Assembly: GCA_903870145.1 (NCBI GenBank)
Contig: CAIQBO010000030.1
Span: 87,897-151,896, forward strand
Length of the DNA stretch: 64,000 nt
Direction: 5' to 3'
DNA from: an uncultured Burkholderiales bacterium
GTDB lineage: Bacteria > Pseudomonadota > Gammaproteobacteria > Burkholderiales > Burkholderiaceae_C
Positions 1 through 8,123 of the stretch are shown here, one piece after another (position 1 is the first letter of the stretch; each line of letters starts with the position of its first letter). Under the pieces are notes generated by a model. It saw only the letters and a list, made by a program, of their open reading frames with translations, made no database searches and was not told the DNA's origin. The position numbers and the translations under genes were made by a program.

Positions 1-1095
1 GCCGAACGATTTATCACACCCGAGCTCAAAGCCTTTGAAGACAAAGCCTTGTCAGCCCAAGAGCGCGCCCTGGCACGTGAAAAATTCTTATACGAAGCCT
101 TGCTCGATGCATTGCAAGCCCACATTCCCGCCTTGAGCCGTTTGGCCCAAGCCATGGCGCAGTTAGACGCCTTGTGTGCTTTGACCGAACGCGCTGTGAC
201 TTTGAACTGGTGTGCGCCGCAATTCACTTTAGAGCCTTGCATTGAAATTCGAGGTGGGCGTCACCCGGTGGTGCAAGCGCGCTTGGCTGAAACCTCTGGC
301 GGCAGTTTCATCGCCAACGACTGCTTGCTGCACGGCAAGCAGCGCATGCAAGTCATCACTGGCCCAAACATGGGCGGCAAGTCCACGTACATGCGCCAAG
401 TGGCCTTGATCGTGCTGTTGGCCAGCATCGGCAGCCATGTTCCCGCCAGCAGTTGCCGCTTAGGGCCGATCGACGCCATTCACACCCGCATCGGCGCTGC
501 CGACGATTTGGCCAACGCGCAATCGACCTTCATGCTCGAGATGACCGAGGCTGCCCAAATTTTGCATGCTGCAACGCCCTGCTCTTTGGTGCTCATGGAC
601 GAAATTGGCCGCGGCACCTCGACCTTTGACGGACTGGCCTTGGCCAGTGGCATTGCCACGCATTTGCACGACAAAACACAGGCCTTCGCTTTGTTTGCCA
701 CGCACTACTTTGAGTTGACAAAGTTTCCTGCTGCGCACCACGCGGCCATGAACATGCATGTCAGCGCGGCCGAGTCTGGCAACACCATTGTGTTTTTGCA
801 CGAATTACAAGCTGGCCCAGCCAGCAAAAGTTATGGCGTGCAAGTGGCCCGATTGGCCGGTATACCCACAGGTGTTTTGAACCACGCCAAACACGCCCTG
901 TCGGCCTTGGAAGCGGGCGCCAACGAAAGTCAAGTGCAAGTAGATTTGTTCGCGCCGCCCCCAGCCGACCAGGTTGCAGGGCCATCCCCTCTTGAAGCTG
1001 CTTTAGACCAAATGGACCCCGATGCCCTGAGCCCGCGTGAAGCTTTGGAGGCCTTGTACGCCCTGCATCGCTTGATGAAGCGCTCAGCGCACTGA
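1..1095 (+). CDS. mutS: DNA mismatch repair ATPase MutS, C-terminal part (5' end outside window)
   Basis: MutS binds mispaired bases and recruits MutL. Only the C-terminal 364 codons are present; the frame is open from the first base, so the gene starts upstream. Visible are the end of the lever/clamp region, the ABC ATPase Walker A ([14 protein letters not shown]), the Walker B/D-loop block ([16 protein letters not shown]), the ATHYFELT histidine-switch segment, and the helix-turn-helix dimerisation end ([13 protein letters not shown]). The short acidic tail before the stop is normal for MutS. The next gene follows 37 bases later on the same strand, so co-transcription is possible but there is no functional link to suggest it. 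Identification is secure. Confidence 0.98.
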   Translation, partial: AERFITPELKAFEDKALSAQERALAREKFLYEALLDALQAHIPALSRLAQAMAQLDALCALTERAVTLNWCAPQFTLEPCIEIRGGRHPVVQARLAETSGGSFIANDCLLHGKQRMQVITGPNMGGKSTYMRQVALIVLLASIGSHVPASSCRLGPIDAIHTRIGAADDLANAQSTFMLEMTEAAQILHAATPCSLVLMDEIGRGTSTFDGLALASGIATHLHDKTQAFALFATHYFELTKFPAAHHAAMNMHVSAAESGNTIVFLHELQAGPASKSYGVQVARLAGIPTGVLNHAKHALSALEAGANESQVQVDLFAPPPADQVAGPSPLEAALDQMDPDALSPREALEALYALHRLMKRSAH

Positions 1096-1132
1096 GCACA
1101 ACCCGATCACCCACAGCAACTGAGAGAGCAGC

Positions 1133-1957
1133 ATGACCTACTGTGTCGCCATCAAAACCCACGCCGGCTTGGTCTTTTTGTCCGACTCACGCACCAATGC
1201 GGGCCTGGACATGATCAGCACTTACCGCAAGATGATCATTTATGAAAAGCCTGGCGAGCGTTTCATGGTCTTGCTCTCGGCTGGCAATTTGAGTGTCTCG
1301 CAATCGGTCCGGGAAATGCTGCAAGTTGAGAAAATTTCTGACCATGAGGGCAGCGAGCCCATTACCATTTGGAATGCAAAAAGCATGTTTGATGCAGCGC
1401 GTGTTTTGGGCGCTGCCGTGCGGCATGTGCACGAGCGTGATGCAACCGCACTCAAAGCCAGTGGCGTTGATTTCAATGTGTCGATGATTTTTGGTGGCCA
1501 AATTGCAGGCGAAGGCATGCGGCTTTTTCAAATTTATTCACCCGGCAATTTCATTGAAGCCACCGCTGAGACGCCTTACTTTCAAATCGGCGAATCGAAA
1601 TACGGAAAGCCGGTACTTGACCGTGTTATCACGCCCGAGACGCCCCTAGACGAAGCGGCCAAATGCGCATTGGTCTCGATGGACTCCACACTCAAGTCGA
1701 ATTTATCAGTCGGCCTGCCCTTGGACATGGTGGTCTATGAAGTGGGCCGCCTCCAAAGCGACCGAGTGGTCTGCATTGACGAGCACAACCCTTACTTCAA
1801 CATGCTGCGCGATAATTGGGGGCAAAAATTGCGCGCGATGTTCGACAGTTTGGAAGACCCCGTGTGGGACAGCAAAGCCACCCCCATCCCCTTGCGAACC
1901 CACAGCCGCAATCCGCCTTTGAAGAAAATTTCCACGCCCGAAGAAAAATTAATTTAA
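1133..1957 (+). CDS. Anbu-type proteasome-related peptidase (Ntn hydrolase)
   Basis: 274 aa. The protein starts MTYCVA and continues with LSDSRTNAGLD, the signature of Anbu, the bacterial protein proposed as an ancestral 20S proteasome beta subunit. After Met removal, Thr1 would be the nucleophile; Asp17 (in SDSRTN) and Lys32 (in YRKM) fill the places of proteasomal Asp17 and Lys33. Family members form open-ring or lock-washer assemblies; the substrates are uncertain. The family is often found with a transglutaminase-like protease, an alpha-E protein and an ATP-grasp protein; none of these is here. Instead the stop overlaps the start of an alpha/beta hydrolase by one base, implying translational coupling. 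The start is the only one that exposes the N-terminal Thr. HslV is excluded because it begins TT(I/V) and is much shorter. Confidence 0.88.
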   Translation: MTYCVAIKTHAGLVFLSDSRTNAGLDMISTYRKMIIYEKPGERFMVLLSAGNLSVSQSVREMLQVEKISDHEGSEPITIWNAKSMFDAARVLGAAVRHVHERDATALKASGVDFNVSMIFGGQIAGEGMRLFQIYSPGNFIEATAETPYFQIGESKYGKPVLDRVITPETPLDEAAKCALVSMDSTLKSNLSVGLPLDMVVYEVGRLQSDRVVCIDEHNPYFNMLRDNWGQKLRAMFDSLEDPVWDSKATPIPLRTHSRNPPLKKISTPEEKLI

Positions 1958-2760
1958 TGACGCCGATTATTTTCTCGCATGGCAACAGCTTCCCAGCCAG
2001 CACCTACCGCGTCGTTCTCGAGAGTTTGAGAAACCGCGGATTTCATGTCAGTGCGATCGAAAAATTAGGCCACAACCCGGCCTACCCCGTGACCAGCAAT
2101 TGGCCACACTTGGTGCAGGAATTGGCTGATTTTGCGACCCAACAAATGGCGCAAACTGGGGCCCCGGCTTTCCTGGTGGGTCATTCCTTGGGCGGCATGC
2201 TCAGTTTGATGTGTGCGGCCAAGCACCCCCGTTTGGCACGTGGCGTTTTGTTATTGGACTCGCCCATCGTGACGGGTTGGCGCGCTGGAGCGCTCAACCT
2301 GGCCAAGAAAACGCAGTGGATTGGTTCGGTCAGCCCAGGACGCCTGAGCCGCACCCGGCGCCAGCATTGGCCCGATGTGCAAGCGGTGTATGACCACTTT
2401 CGCCATAAACGCGCATTTGCACATTGGCAAGACGAGGTGCTACAAGACTATGCCGCGCACGGAACGCTTGAGGAAAACGGCGCACGGGTGTTGAGCTTTG
2501 ACCGCGCGATTGAAACTGCCATCTACAACACACTGCCACACAACATGTCAGCCATGATCAAAAAGCACCCTGTGAAATGCCCTGTGGCCTTCATTGGCGG
2601 CACGCATTCACGCGAGATGCGCTTGGTCGGCATGGAGATGACGCATCAAATGAGCAAAGGCCGCGTGATGATGCTGGACGGCTCTCACTTGTTTCCCATG
2701 GAAAAGCCTGAAGCCACAGCAGCCGCCATGGAGGCGGCTTTGCGCAACCTCATGCCTTGA
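1957..2760 (+). CDS. alpha/beta hydrolase
   Basis: 267 aa serine hydrolase of the alpha/beta fold; substrate unknown. The chain opens MTPIIFSHGNSFPAS (oxyanion-hole HG), has the nucleophile elbow GHSLGG near residue 85, and ends with GSHLFPMEKP, where His is the likely catalytic base. The ATG at 1957 overlaps the TAA of the preceding Anbu gene (TAATG). The reading frame stays open further upstream, but that would place the start inside the Anbu gene and add a non-homologous leader, so I prefer 1957. No signal peptide is seen, so it is probably cytosolic. Coupling to Anbu suggests coordinated synthesis; a shared function is inference only. Confidence 0.85.
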   Translation: MTPIIFSHGNSFPASTYRVVLESLRNRGFHVSAIEKLGHNPAYPVTSNWPHLVQELADFATQQMAQTGAPAFLVGHSLGGMLSLMCAAKHPRLARGVLLLDSPIVTGWRAGALNLAKKTQWIGSVSPGRLSRTRRQHWPDVQAVYDHFRHKRAFAHWQDEVLQDYAAHGTLEENGARVLSFDRAIETAIYNTLPHNMSAMIKKHPVKCPVAFIGGTHSREMRLVGMEMTHQMSKGRVMMLDGSHLFPMEKPEATAAAMEAALRNLMP

Positions 2761-2776
2761 GGCAGTTTCTCAAGGC
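2754..2776. terminator. hairpin spanning the stop codons of two convergent genes
   Basis: GCCTTGAG (2754-2761) pairs perfectly with CTCAAGGC (2769-2776) across a 7-base loop. It contains the TGA of the plus-strand hydrolase and the TGA of minus-strand uppP. There is no T-run on either side, so this could be a bidirectional, Rho-assisted end or an RNA 3' stabiliser rather than a classic intrinsic terminator. Confidence 0.5.
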
Positions 2777-3594
2777 GCCCAAGTCACGGTGCCGTTCCAA
2801 GCGGTGGCCAAAACCACCAAACCAAAGGCGATGCGGTACCAAGCGAACACCTCAAAGCTGTGACTGGCGATGTACTTGAGCAACCAACGCACGCAAACCC
2901 AGGCGCTGATGAACGAGACCCCTAAGCCCACAGCAAACATCGGCAGATCGGCCAGCGACAACAAGGCCCGCTCTTTGTACAAACTGTATGCACCAGCACC
3001 AATCAAAGTGGGGATGGCCAAGAAAAAAGAAAAGTCAGTGGCGGCTTTTCGTGACAAACCCAGCAACATGCCACCAATGATGGTGGCACCACTGCGACTG
3101 GTGCCAGGCACCATGGCCAAGCACTGAATCAGGCCGACCATCAATGCATCACGCCCGCGCATGTCCTCCACCACACGAATTCGCACACTGCTGGGGGGTC
3201 TGCGCTCAGCCCACAAAATAATCACTCCCCCTACAATGAAGGTGCTGGCCACAACCCAAGGCGTGAACAAATAGGCTTTGATCAGTTTGCCAAACAACAG
3301 GCCGAGCACCACGGCCGGCAAAAAGCCAATGAACACATTGAACACCAATCTTTGCGCTTCACGCTGGTACGGCAAAGCCTTGACGGTGTCCCGGATTTTT
3401 TGCCAATAGACCAAGATCACAGCAAAAATGGCCCCAGTTTGAATGGCAATATCAAAGACCTTGCCCTTTTCATCGTCAAAGCCCAGCAATGCACCCGCCA
3501 AAATCAAATGGCCAGTCGACGAGATGGGTAAAAATTCAGTCAACCCCTCCACCACGCCCATGATGGCCGCTTTGGTCAGCAACAAGGTATCCAC
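2770..3594 (-). CDS. uppP: undecaprenyl-diphosphate phosphatase UppP (BacA)
   Basis: 274 aa polytopic membrane protein that dephosphorylates undecaprenyl pyrophosphate to recycle the lipid carrier for peptidoglycan and other envelope glycans; overproduction gives bacitracin resistance. Both family motifs are intact: the E-rich segment [17 protein letters not shown] (about residues 13-29) and PGTSRSG (163-169). I chose the GTG at 3594 because an AAGGAG box lies 5 bases upstream and it gives the usual N-terminus MDTLLLTK; a GTG two codons earlier abuts the ribosome site. It is divergent from glnS, with an 87-base gap to the upstream GTG, and converges on the hydrolase. Confidence 0.96.
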   Translation of the reverse strand: MDTLLLTKAAIMGVVEGLTEFLPISSTGHLILAGALLGFDDEKGKVFDIAIQTGAIFAVILVYWQKIRDTVKALPYQREAQRLVFNVFIGFLPAVVLGLLFGKLIKAYLFTPWVVASTFIVGGVIILWAERRPPSSVRIRVVEDMRGRDALMVGLIQCLAMVPGTSRSGATIIGGMLLGLSRKAATDFSFFLAIPTLIGAGAYSLYKERALLSLADLPMFAVGLGVSFISAWVCVRWLLKYIASHSFEVFAWYRIAFGLVVLATAWNGTVTWAP

Positions 3595-3687
3595 CGGCAC
3601 TCCTTAAAACTGTTGAATTATCCCTCAGGCCAACACAATTTAACGCCACTTGCAAACTACTTGGCCGCCAGCGCCTAAAATCAAGCC

Positions 3688-5499
3688 ATGAGCTCAGCCA
3701 CCGAAAAAGAATCGCCCAAGGTCAGCAATTTTTTGCGCCAAATCATTGAGTCTGATTTAGCCCATGGCACTTATGCCCAGCGCCACTGGGCTGGCAGCCC
3801 CGGGGACGCTGCGCACCACGCGCAAGGCCCTTTGGACACCGCCAAAATTCGCACCCGATTCCCGCCCGAGCCCAATGGCTATTTACACATTGGGCATGCC
3901 AAAAGCATTTTTTTGAATTTTGGTTTGGCGCGCGATTACGGCGGCGTTTGCCATCTGCGTTTTGACGACACCAACCCGGAAAAAGAAGACACAGAATTCG
4001 TCAACGCCATCTTGGATGTGGTCAAGTGGTTAGGCTTTGATTGGGCGACCAACGGCAGCTCTCACCTGTACCAAGCCAGTGATTATTTTGATTTCATGTA
4101 CCAGGCTGCAGAACATCTGATTCAAACTGGCCATGCCTATGTGGACGAGCAATCTGCAGAACAAATGAAAGCCCACCGCGGCGACTTCAACACACCGGGC
4201 CAAGACAGCCCGTTTCGCGGCCGAACTTGCGAAGAAAATTTACTGCGTTTTCGCGCCATGCGGCAAGGCGAGGTGCCCGATGGCGCTGCGGTTCTCAGAG
4301 CCAAAATTGACATGGCATCGCCCAACATCAACCTGCGCGACCCGGCCATCTACCGCATTCGCACTGCGACCCACCACCACACGGGCGACCGCTGGCGCAT
4401 CTACCCGATGTACACCTTTGCCCACCCGATTGAAGATGCACTCGAGCAAATCACACACAGCATTTGCACGCTTGAATTTGAAGACCAGCGCCCGTTCTAC
4501 GACTGGCTGTTGGCACGTTTGTCTGAAGACAGCACTTTGCCAGATGGCCGCATTTTGAAGGCTTTGCTGGCCAGCCCCAACCCCAAACAATATGAGTTTG
4601 CACGCTTGAACTTGACCTATGTGGTCACCAGCAAACGCAAGTTGGCACAACTGGTCAGCCTTGGCAAAGTCATGGGCTGGGACGACCCGCGCATGCCCAC
4701 GCTGGTGGGGCTTCGCAGAAGAGGCTATACCCCCGAGAGCCTGCAACTTTTTGCCGAGCGCATTGGCGTGACCAAGAGCGACAGCTGGATCGACTACAGC
4801 AGCTTAGAGGGCTGCTTGCGAGACGATCTGGACCCCAAGGCGGCACGCGCCATGGCAGTTTTAGACCCAGTGCCCTTGGTCATCACCAACTGGGATGCTC
4901 TGATGGGCGCAGGCAGCACCGATGCTTGCCACGCCCCCGTCCACCCCCACCACCCCGAGCGAGGCCAGCGTCATTTTCAATTTAGCAAAACTGTTTGGAT
5001 TGAACGCGGCGACTACGAAGACACGCCGCCCAAGGGTTTTTTCCGCTTGTACCCGAGCAACAAAGTACGCTTGAAGTATGGCCATGTGATTGAATGCACC
5101 GGCGCCTCGCACGATGCCAGTGGCCGCGTGACCGAAGTGCAAGCCCAGTTGATTCCAGACACAAAAAGTGGCACGCCGGGCTCGGACAGCGTCAAAGTCA
5201 AAGGCGTGATCACCTGGGTTGGCAGCACCGACGCACTGCAAGCGCAAGTGCGCTTGTACGACCGCTTGTTCAGCTTGGCGCAACCCGATGCAGGTGGCAA
5301 AGACTTCATAGACAGCCTGAACCCTCAAAGCCTCCAAAGCGTCACCGCCTATGTTGAGCCCAGCTTGGCACAAAGCCAGCCAGACGCCAAATTTCAATTT
5401 GAGCGCCACGGCTATTTTGTTGCCGATCGAGTCGAGCACAACGAAGGCAACTTGGTGTTTAACCGAAGCGCCAGCCTGAAAGACACCTGGGCCAAATAA
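3688..5499 (+). CDS. glnS: glutaminyl-tRNA synthetase
   Basis: 603 aa class I aminoacyl-tRNA synthetase that charges tRNA-Gln. The catalytic Rossmann fold has FPPEPNGYLHIGHAKS with HIGH at 67-70; the second class signature is VTSKRKL (313-319), a variant of the usual MSKR form. The two C-terminal anticodon-binding beta barrels follow and end near ...SASLKDTWAK. Length is slightly above E. coli GlnS because of an N-terminal extension of about 30 residues and an insertion rich in His and Pro near residue 415. The start has no clear Shine-Dalgarno box. It is a stand-alone gene with convergent MAPEG downstream. Confidence 0.98.
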   Translation: MSSATEKESPKVSNFLRQIIESDLAHGTYAQRHWAGSPGDAAHHAQGPLDTAKIRTRFPPEPNGYLHIGHAKSIFLNFGLARDYGGVCHLRFDDTNPEKEDTEFVNAILDVVKWLGFDWATNGSSHLYQASDYFDFMYQAAEHLIQTGHAYVDEQSAEQMKAHRGDFNTPGQDSPFRGRTCEENLLRFRAMRQGEVPDGAAVLRAKIDMASPNINLRDPAIYRIRTATHHHTGDRWRIYPMYTFAHPIEDALEQITHSICTLEFEDQRPFYDWLLARLSEDSTLPDGRILKALLASPNPKQYEFARLNLTYVVTSKRKLAQLVSLGKVMGWDDPRMPTLVGLRRRGYTPESLQLFAERIGVTKSDSWIDYSSLEGCLRDDLDPKAARAMAVLDPVPLVITNWDALMGAGSTDACHAPVHPHHPERGQRHFQFSKTVWIERGDYEDTPPKGFFRLYPSNKVRLKYGHVIECTGASHDASGRVTEVQAQLIPDTKSGTPGSDSVKVKGVITWVGSTDALQAQVRLYDRLFSLAQPDAGGKDFIDSLNPQSLQSVTAYVEPSLAQSQPDAKFQFERHGYFVADRVEHNEGNLVFNRSASLKDTWAK

Positions 5500-5530
5500 A
5501 CGGCCTCAAGCGGCCTTCTACTGCCCTTCT

Positions 5531-5554
5531 AGGCCATCTAGGCCATCTAGGCCC
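5531..5554. repeat. short tandem repeat AGGCCATCT between glnS and the MAPEG gene
   Basis: Two perfect copies of the 9-mer AGGCCATCT (5531-5539, 5540-5548) are followed by a degenerate third copy, AGGCCCCTA. The repeat runs into the TAG stop of the minus-strand MAPEG gene, so copy-number change could alter that protein's C-terminus. No transposon ends are visible. Confidence 0.75.
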
Positions 5555-5927
5555 CTAGGCTGGCAGAAAACAAGCCCAAGACGCACAGAAGCCCCACCAA
5601 CCACGCCAGGGAGCGCAAACTGGCCCAATCGCTCAGATAGCAAGCAATGTAGGCCACGCGCGCCAACACGAAAACGCCGGCATACAGGTCAATTCGGCTT
5701 TGAGCGACTTGTGCGTAGTTGGCAAACAAAACAGCTGCCGCAAAAAATGGAAAAGCCTCAAAGCTGTTGGCCTGCGCCGCGTTGGCCCGGGCCCGATAGC
5801 CCGTCAAATGCGACAACCATTCGCGCGGATTGTGGTTGTCGTAATTTTTAAGACCTGCCTTGGCAATGCCTGCACACACCACGGGCAATAAACCGGCCAC
5901 CAAAACGGAAGCAATTGAGATATTCAT
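5547..5927 (-). CDS. MAPEG family membrane protein
   Basis: 126 aa with four predicted hydrophobic segments, the normal size for MAPEG proteins (membrane-associated eicosanoid and glutathione metabolism). The segment RARANAAQANSFEAFPFFAA is the family core, with the Asn-rich part and the ExFPFFAAAV stretch seen in bacterial members. Bacterial MAPEG proteins are mostly uncharacterised; some bind glutathione. It lies between glnS (convergent) and the FAH-like gene (same strand, 30 bases), so it may be the distal gene of that transcript. The stop codon falls in a short tandem repeat. Confidence 0.85.
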   Translation of the reverse strand: MNISIASVLVAGLLPVVCAGIAKAGLKNYDNHNPREWLSHLTGYRARANAAQANSFEAFPFFAAAVLFANYAQVAQSRIDLYAGVFVLARVAYIACYLSDWASLRSLAWLVGLLCVLGLFSASLGA

Positions 5928-5957
5928 GTGAAAGTTGCTTTCAATGATAGAAAAAAA

Positions 5958-6743
5958 TCAAACAATTTTGACGCTGAGATTAGGCAACTTGTCGATGTGC
6001 ATTTCAATCACATCACCACGCACCACGGGGCCCACATTCTCGGGGGTGCCTGAATAAATGATATCGCCCGGAAAAAGTTCACAAGCCTCAGACAATTTAC
6101 TGATTTGCTCGGCCACTGACCAGATCATATTTTTCAAATTGGAGTTTTGTTTGATTTGGCCGTTGACTTTCAGCCAGATCGCGCCCTCGGTGAAATGCCC
6201 AATAGAGTCGACTTTGTGCAATGCACCCATTGGGGCTGACATGTCAAAACTCTTGCCAATCTCCCAAGGTTTTCTTTCATTTTTCATAAGGTCTTGCAAG
6301 TCACGACGCGTCATGTCCAAGCCCAGCGTGTAACCCCAAACCATCTGTAGCGCTTGGTTGATGGGGATGTTTCGCCCCCCTTTGCCCAGTGCCGCAACCA
6401 ATTCAGCTTCGTAGCTGTACTGCTTGGTCAAGGGCGGGTAGGGGTGATCGGCCACGGTGCCCGCGGGCACAAACTGAACCGCATCGGTTGGCTTTTGGAA
6501 AAAAAACGGCGGCTCACGGTTGGGGTCTGAGCCCATTTCTCGCGCATGGGCCGCATAGTTGCGACCGATGCAATAAATTCGCCTGACAGGGAACATTTGA
6601 TCAGAGCCCACCACAGGGATATAGACTTGGGGCACTTCAAACGGTGTTTTGACCTTTTGCTGTGCTACGCCGGGGGTGGCGCAGCCAATCAGCGCGCCAG
6701 TCGAGACCAAGGCTGAGCTTTGGAAAAAATTTCGACGGTCCAT
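5958..6743 (-). CDS. fumarylacetoacetate hydrolase-fold protein with an export signal
   Basis: 261 aa. From about residue 50 onward it is a standard FAH catalytic domain: IYCIGRNYAAHAREMG, then FFQKPTDAV, the metal-binding YEAELVAALG, and GDIIYSGTPENVGPV. This fold hydrolyses or decarboxylates 2-oxo acid-type substrates using Mg2+. Unusually, the first 28 residues look like an export signal: RR at 3-4 followed by NFF (Tat-like), a hydrophobic stretch, and L-I-G-C ending at Cys21, which fits a lipobox; ATPGVAQQ follows. This predicts a periplasmic or inner-membrane-anchored enzyme. AGGAGA sits 5 bases before the ATG, which supports this start. Substrate unknown. Confidence 0.88.
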   Translation of the reverse strand: MDRRNFFQSSALVSTGALIGCATPGVAQQKVKTPFEVPQVYIPVVGSDQMFPVRRIYCIGRNYAAHAREMGSDPNREPPFFFQKPTDAVQFVPAGTVADHPYPPLTKQYSYEAELVAALGKGGRNIPINQALQMVWGYTLGLDMTRRDLQDLMKNERKPWEIGKSFDMSAPMGALHKVDSIGHFTEGAIWLKVNGQIKQNSNLKNMIWSVAEQISKLSEACELFPGDIIYSGTPENVGPVVRGDVIEMHIDKLPNLSVKIV

Positions 6744-6863
6744 TTTGTCTCCTGAAAAAATCTTTTTTAAGTATGCATGAAGCTTTCATTTCGGGCATTG
6801 GCATTATCCCGGGTCCAGTCACTTAGAATTTGGGCTTAACTCGGTTCCGTTTAGGGAATGTTC

Positions 6864-8120
6864 ATGTCTTTGCTTTCGATTCGCGCCTCTTTGCTTGCTC
6901 TTGCCGCCAGTGTGCTCTTGGCCGCCTGCGGAGGCAGTTCCTCCAACCTGCCAGCGCCTCCTGTGGGCGGTTTGAGTTTGACTCCCGGGGACAGCCAAGT
7001 CACTGTCAGTTGGCAATCGGAGCCTGGCGTCGAATATTGGATTTTTGCAGCGCCTGGCAGCAACTTGAGTCTCTCCAATTGGCTGGCCACAGCGGGCTCG
7101 ACCTACCGGCTCAAAGTCACATCACCCTATGTGATGACAGGTTTTAGCAACGGCCTGACATATTCATTCTTCATGACGGCGCGTGTCAATGGCGGCCCAG
7201 GCGGAGAGGCCACCCCCACGGTTTCGACCACCCCTCGCCTGTCTGGCACCGAATGGAGCGCTGGAAGCCGATTGAGCACAGGCACGCGCACTGGCCTGAC
7301 GTTTGGAACCTTTGTTGATACCGCCACCAACACCGTTAAATCCTTGTACCTGAGCGTGGGCAATGCCGGCAGCCTTTATAAAGCGCCTGATATCAACAAT
7401 TGGACGGCTGTCACCCCCCTGGTCAGCTCAGACCTGTACGCCGCGGGTTTTGGTTTCGCTAAATTCATGGCGGCTGGCGCAGCTGGCAAAGTGATTTACA
7501 GCGCAGATGCACAAACATGGACACAAGCCACCAGCATCACGAGCGAAAACTTGAATGCCATCAGCACCAACGGCAGCATTGCTGTGGCTGTGGGCAACAA
7601 CGGCAGCATCATCAAGTCTACAGATGGCATCACTTGGACCTTAGCCGCCACGGTGCCAAGCAGCGCACATTTGTATGGGCTTGCCTACACGGTGGCTGGC
7701 ACTTGGGTTGCGGTAGGCGCAGGGGGCACTTTATTGACGAGTTACGACGGCAGCAATTGGGCCTTGCAAACCACGGGCAGCACCGCCAACTTAAAAGCTG
7801 TCAACGCACTGGTCACCATGGTCGGTACCGCCGCTGGCTACACCTATGTGGCAGTGGGCGAACAGGGAACTGTTTTGACCAGCAATGACGCCGTCAAGTG
7901 GACCGCGCAAAGCGCCAACACCTCTGCAGATTTGAACGACATGCTGGCCATCAACCAATTTATTGCGGTGGGCTCAGGCGGCACCGTGATCACCAGCGTG
8001 GACGGCATCACTTGGACCCAGCAAACCAGCAACAGCACCGGCAATTTAACCAAAATGCTACGCGCTGAAAATCAGTACTTGGTTGTCGACAACACGGGCG
8101 CCACGATCAACTCACACTGA
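6864..8120 (+). CDS. lipoprotein with an N-terminal beta-sandwich and BNR/Ycf48-like propeller repeats
   Basis: 418 aa. A signal peptide ends in LLAAC, a strong lipobox, so it is a lipid-anchored envelope protein. Residues about 30-125 resemble a fibronectin type III-like sandwich (GDSQVTVSWQ...). From about 150 to the end there are six imperfect units of about 40 residues, each carrying G-[ST]-[LVI]-[LIV]-x-S-x-D-[GA]-x-x-W-[TA], followed by a strand ending VAVG; the last unit is cut to GATINSH and could close a seven-blade ring. This resembles BNR/sialidase-type and Ycf48-like propellers but lacks recognisable sialidase catalytic residues. ATG 6864 is favoured over 6858 because AGGGA (6853-6857) is spaced 6 bases from it. 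Role unknown; ligand or protein binding is likely. Confidence 0.8.
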   Translation: MSLLSIRASLLALAASVLLAACGGSSSNLPAPPVGGLSLTPGDSQVTVSWQSEPGVEYWIFAAPGSNLSLSNWLATAGSTYRLKVTSPYVMTGFSNGLTYSFFMTARVNGGPGGEATPTVSTTPRLSGTEWSAGSRLSTGTRTGLTFGTFVDTATNTVKSLYLSVGNAGSLYKAPDINNWTAVTPLVSSDLYAAGFGFAKFMAAGAAGKVIYSADAQTWTQATSITSENLNAISTNGSIAVAVGNNGSIIKSTDGITWTLAATVPSSAHLYGLAYTVAGTWVAVGAGGTLLTSYDGSNWALQTTGSTANLKAVNALVTMVGTAAGYTYVAVGEQGTVLTSNDAVKWTAQSANTSADLNDMLAINQFIAVGSGGTVITSVDGITWTQQTSNSTGNLTKMLRAENQYLVVDNTGATINSH

Positions 8121-8123
8121 GGA

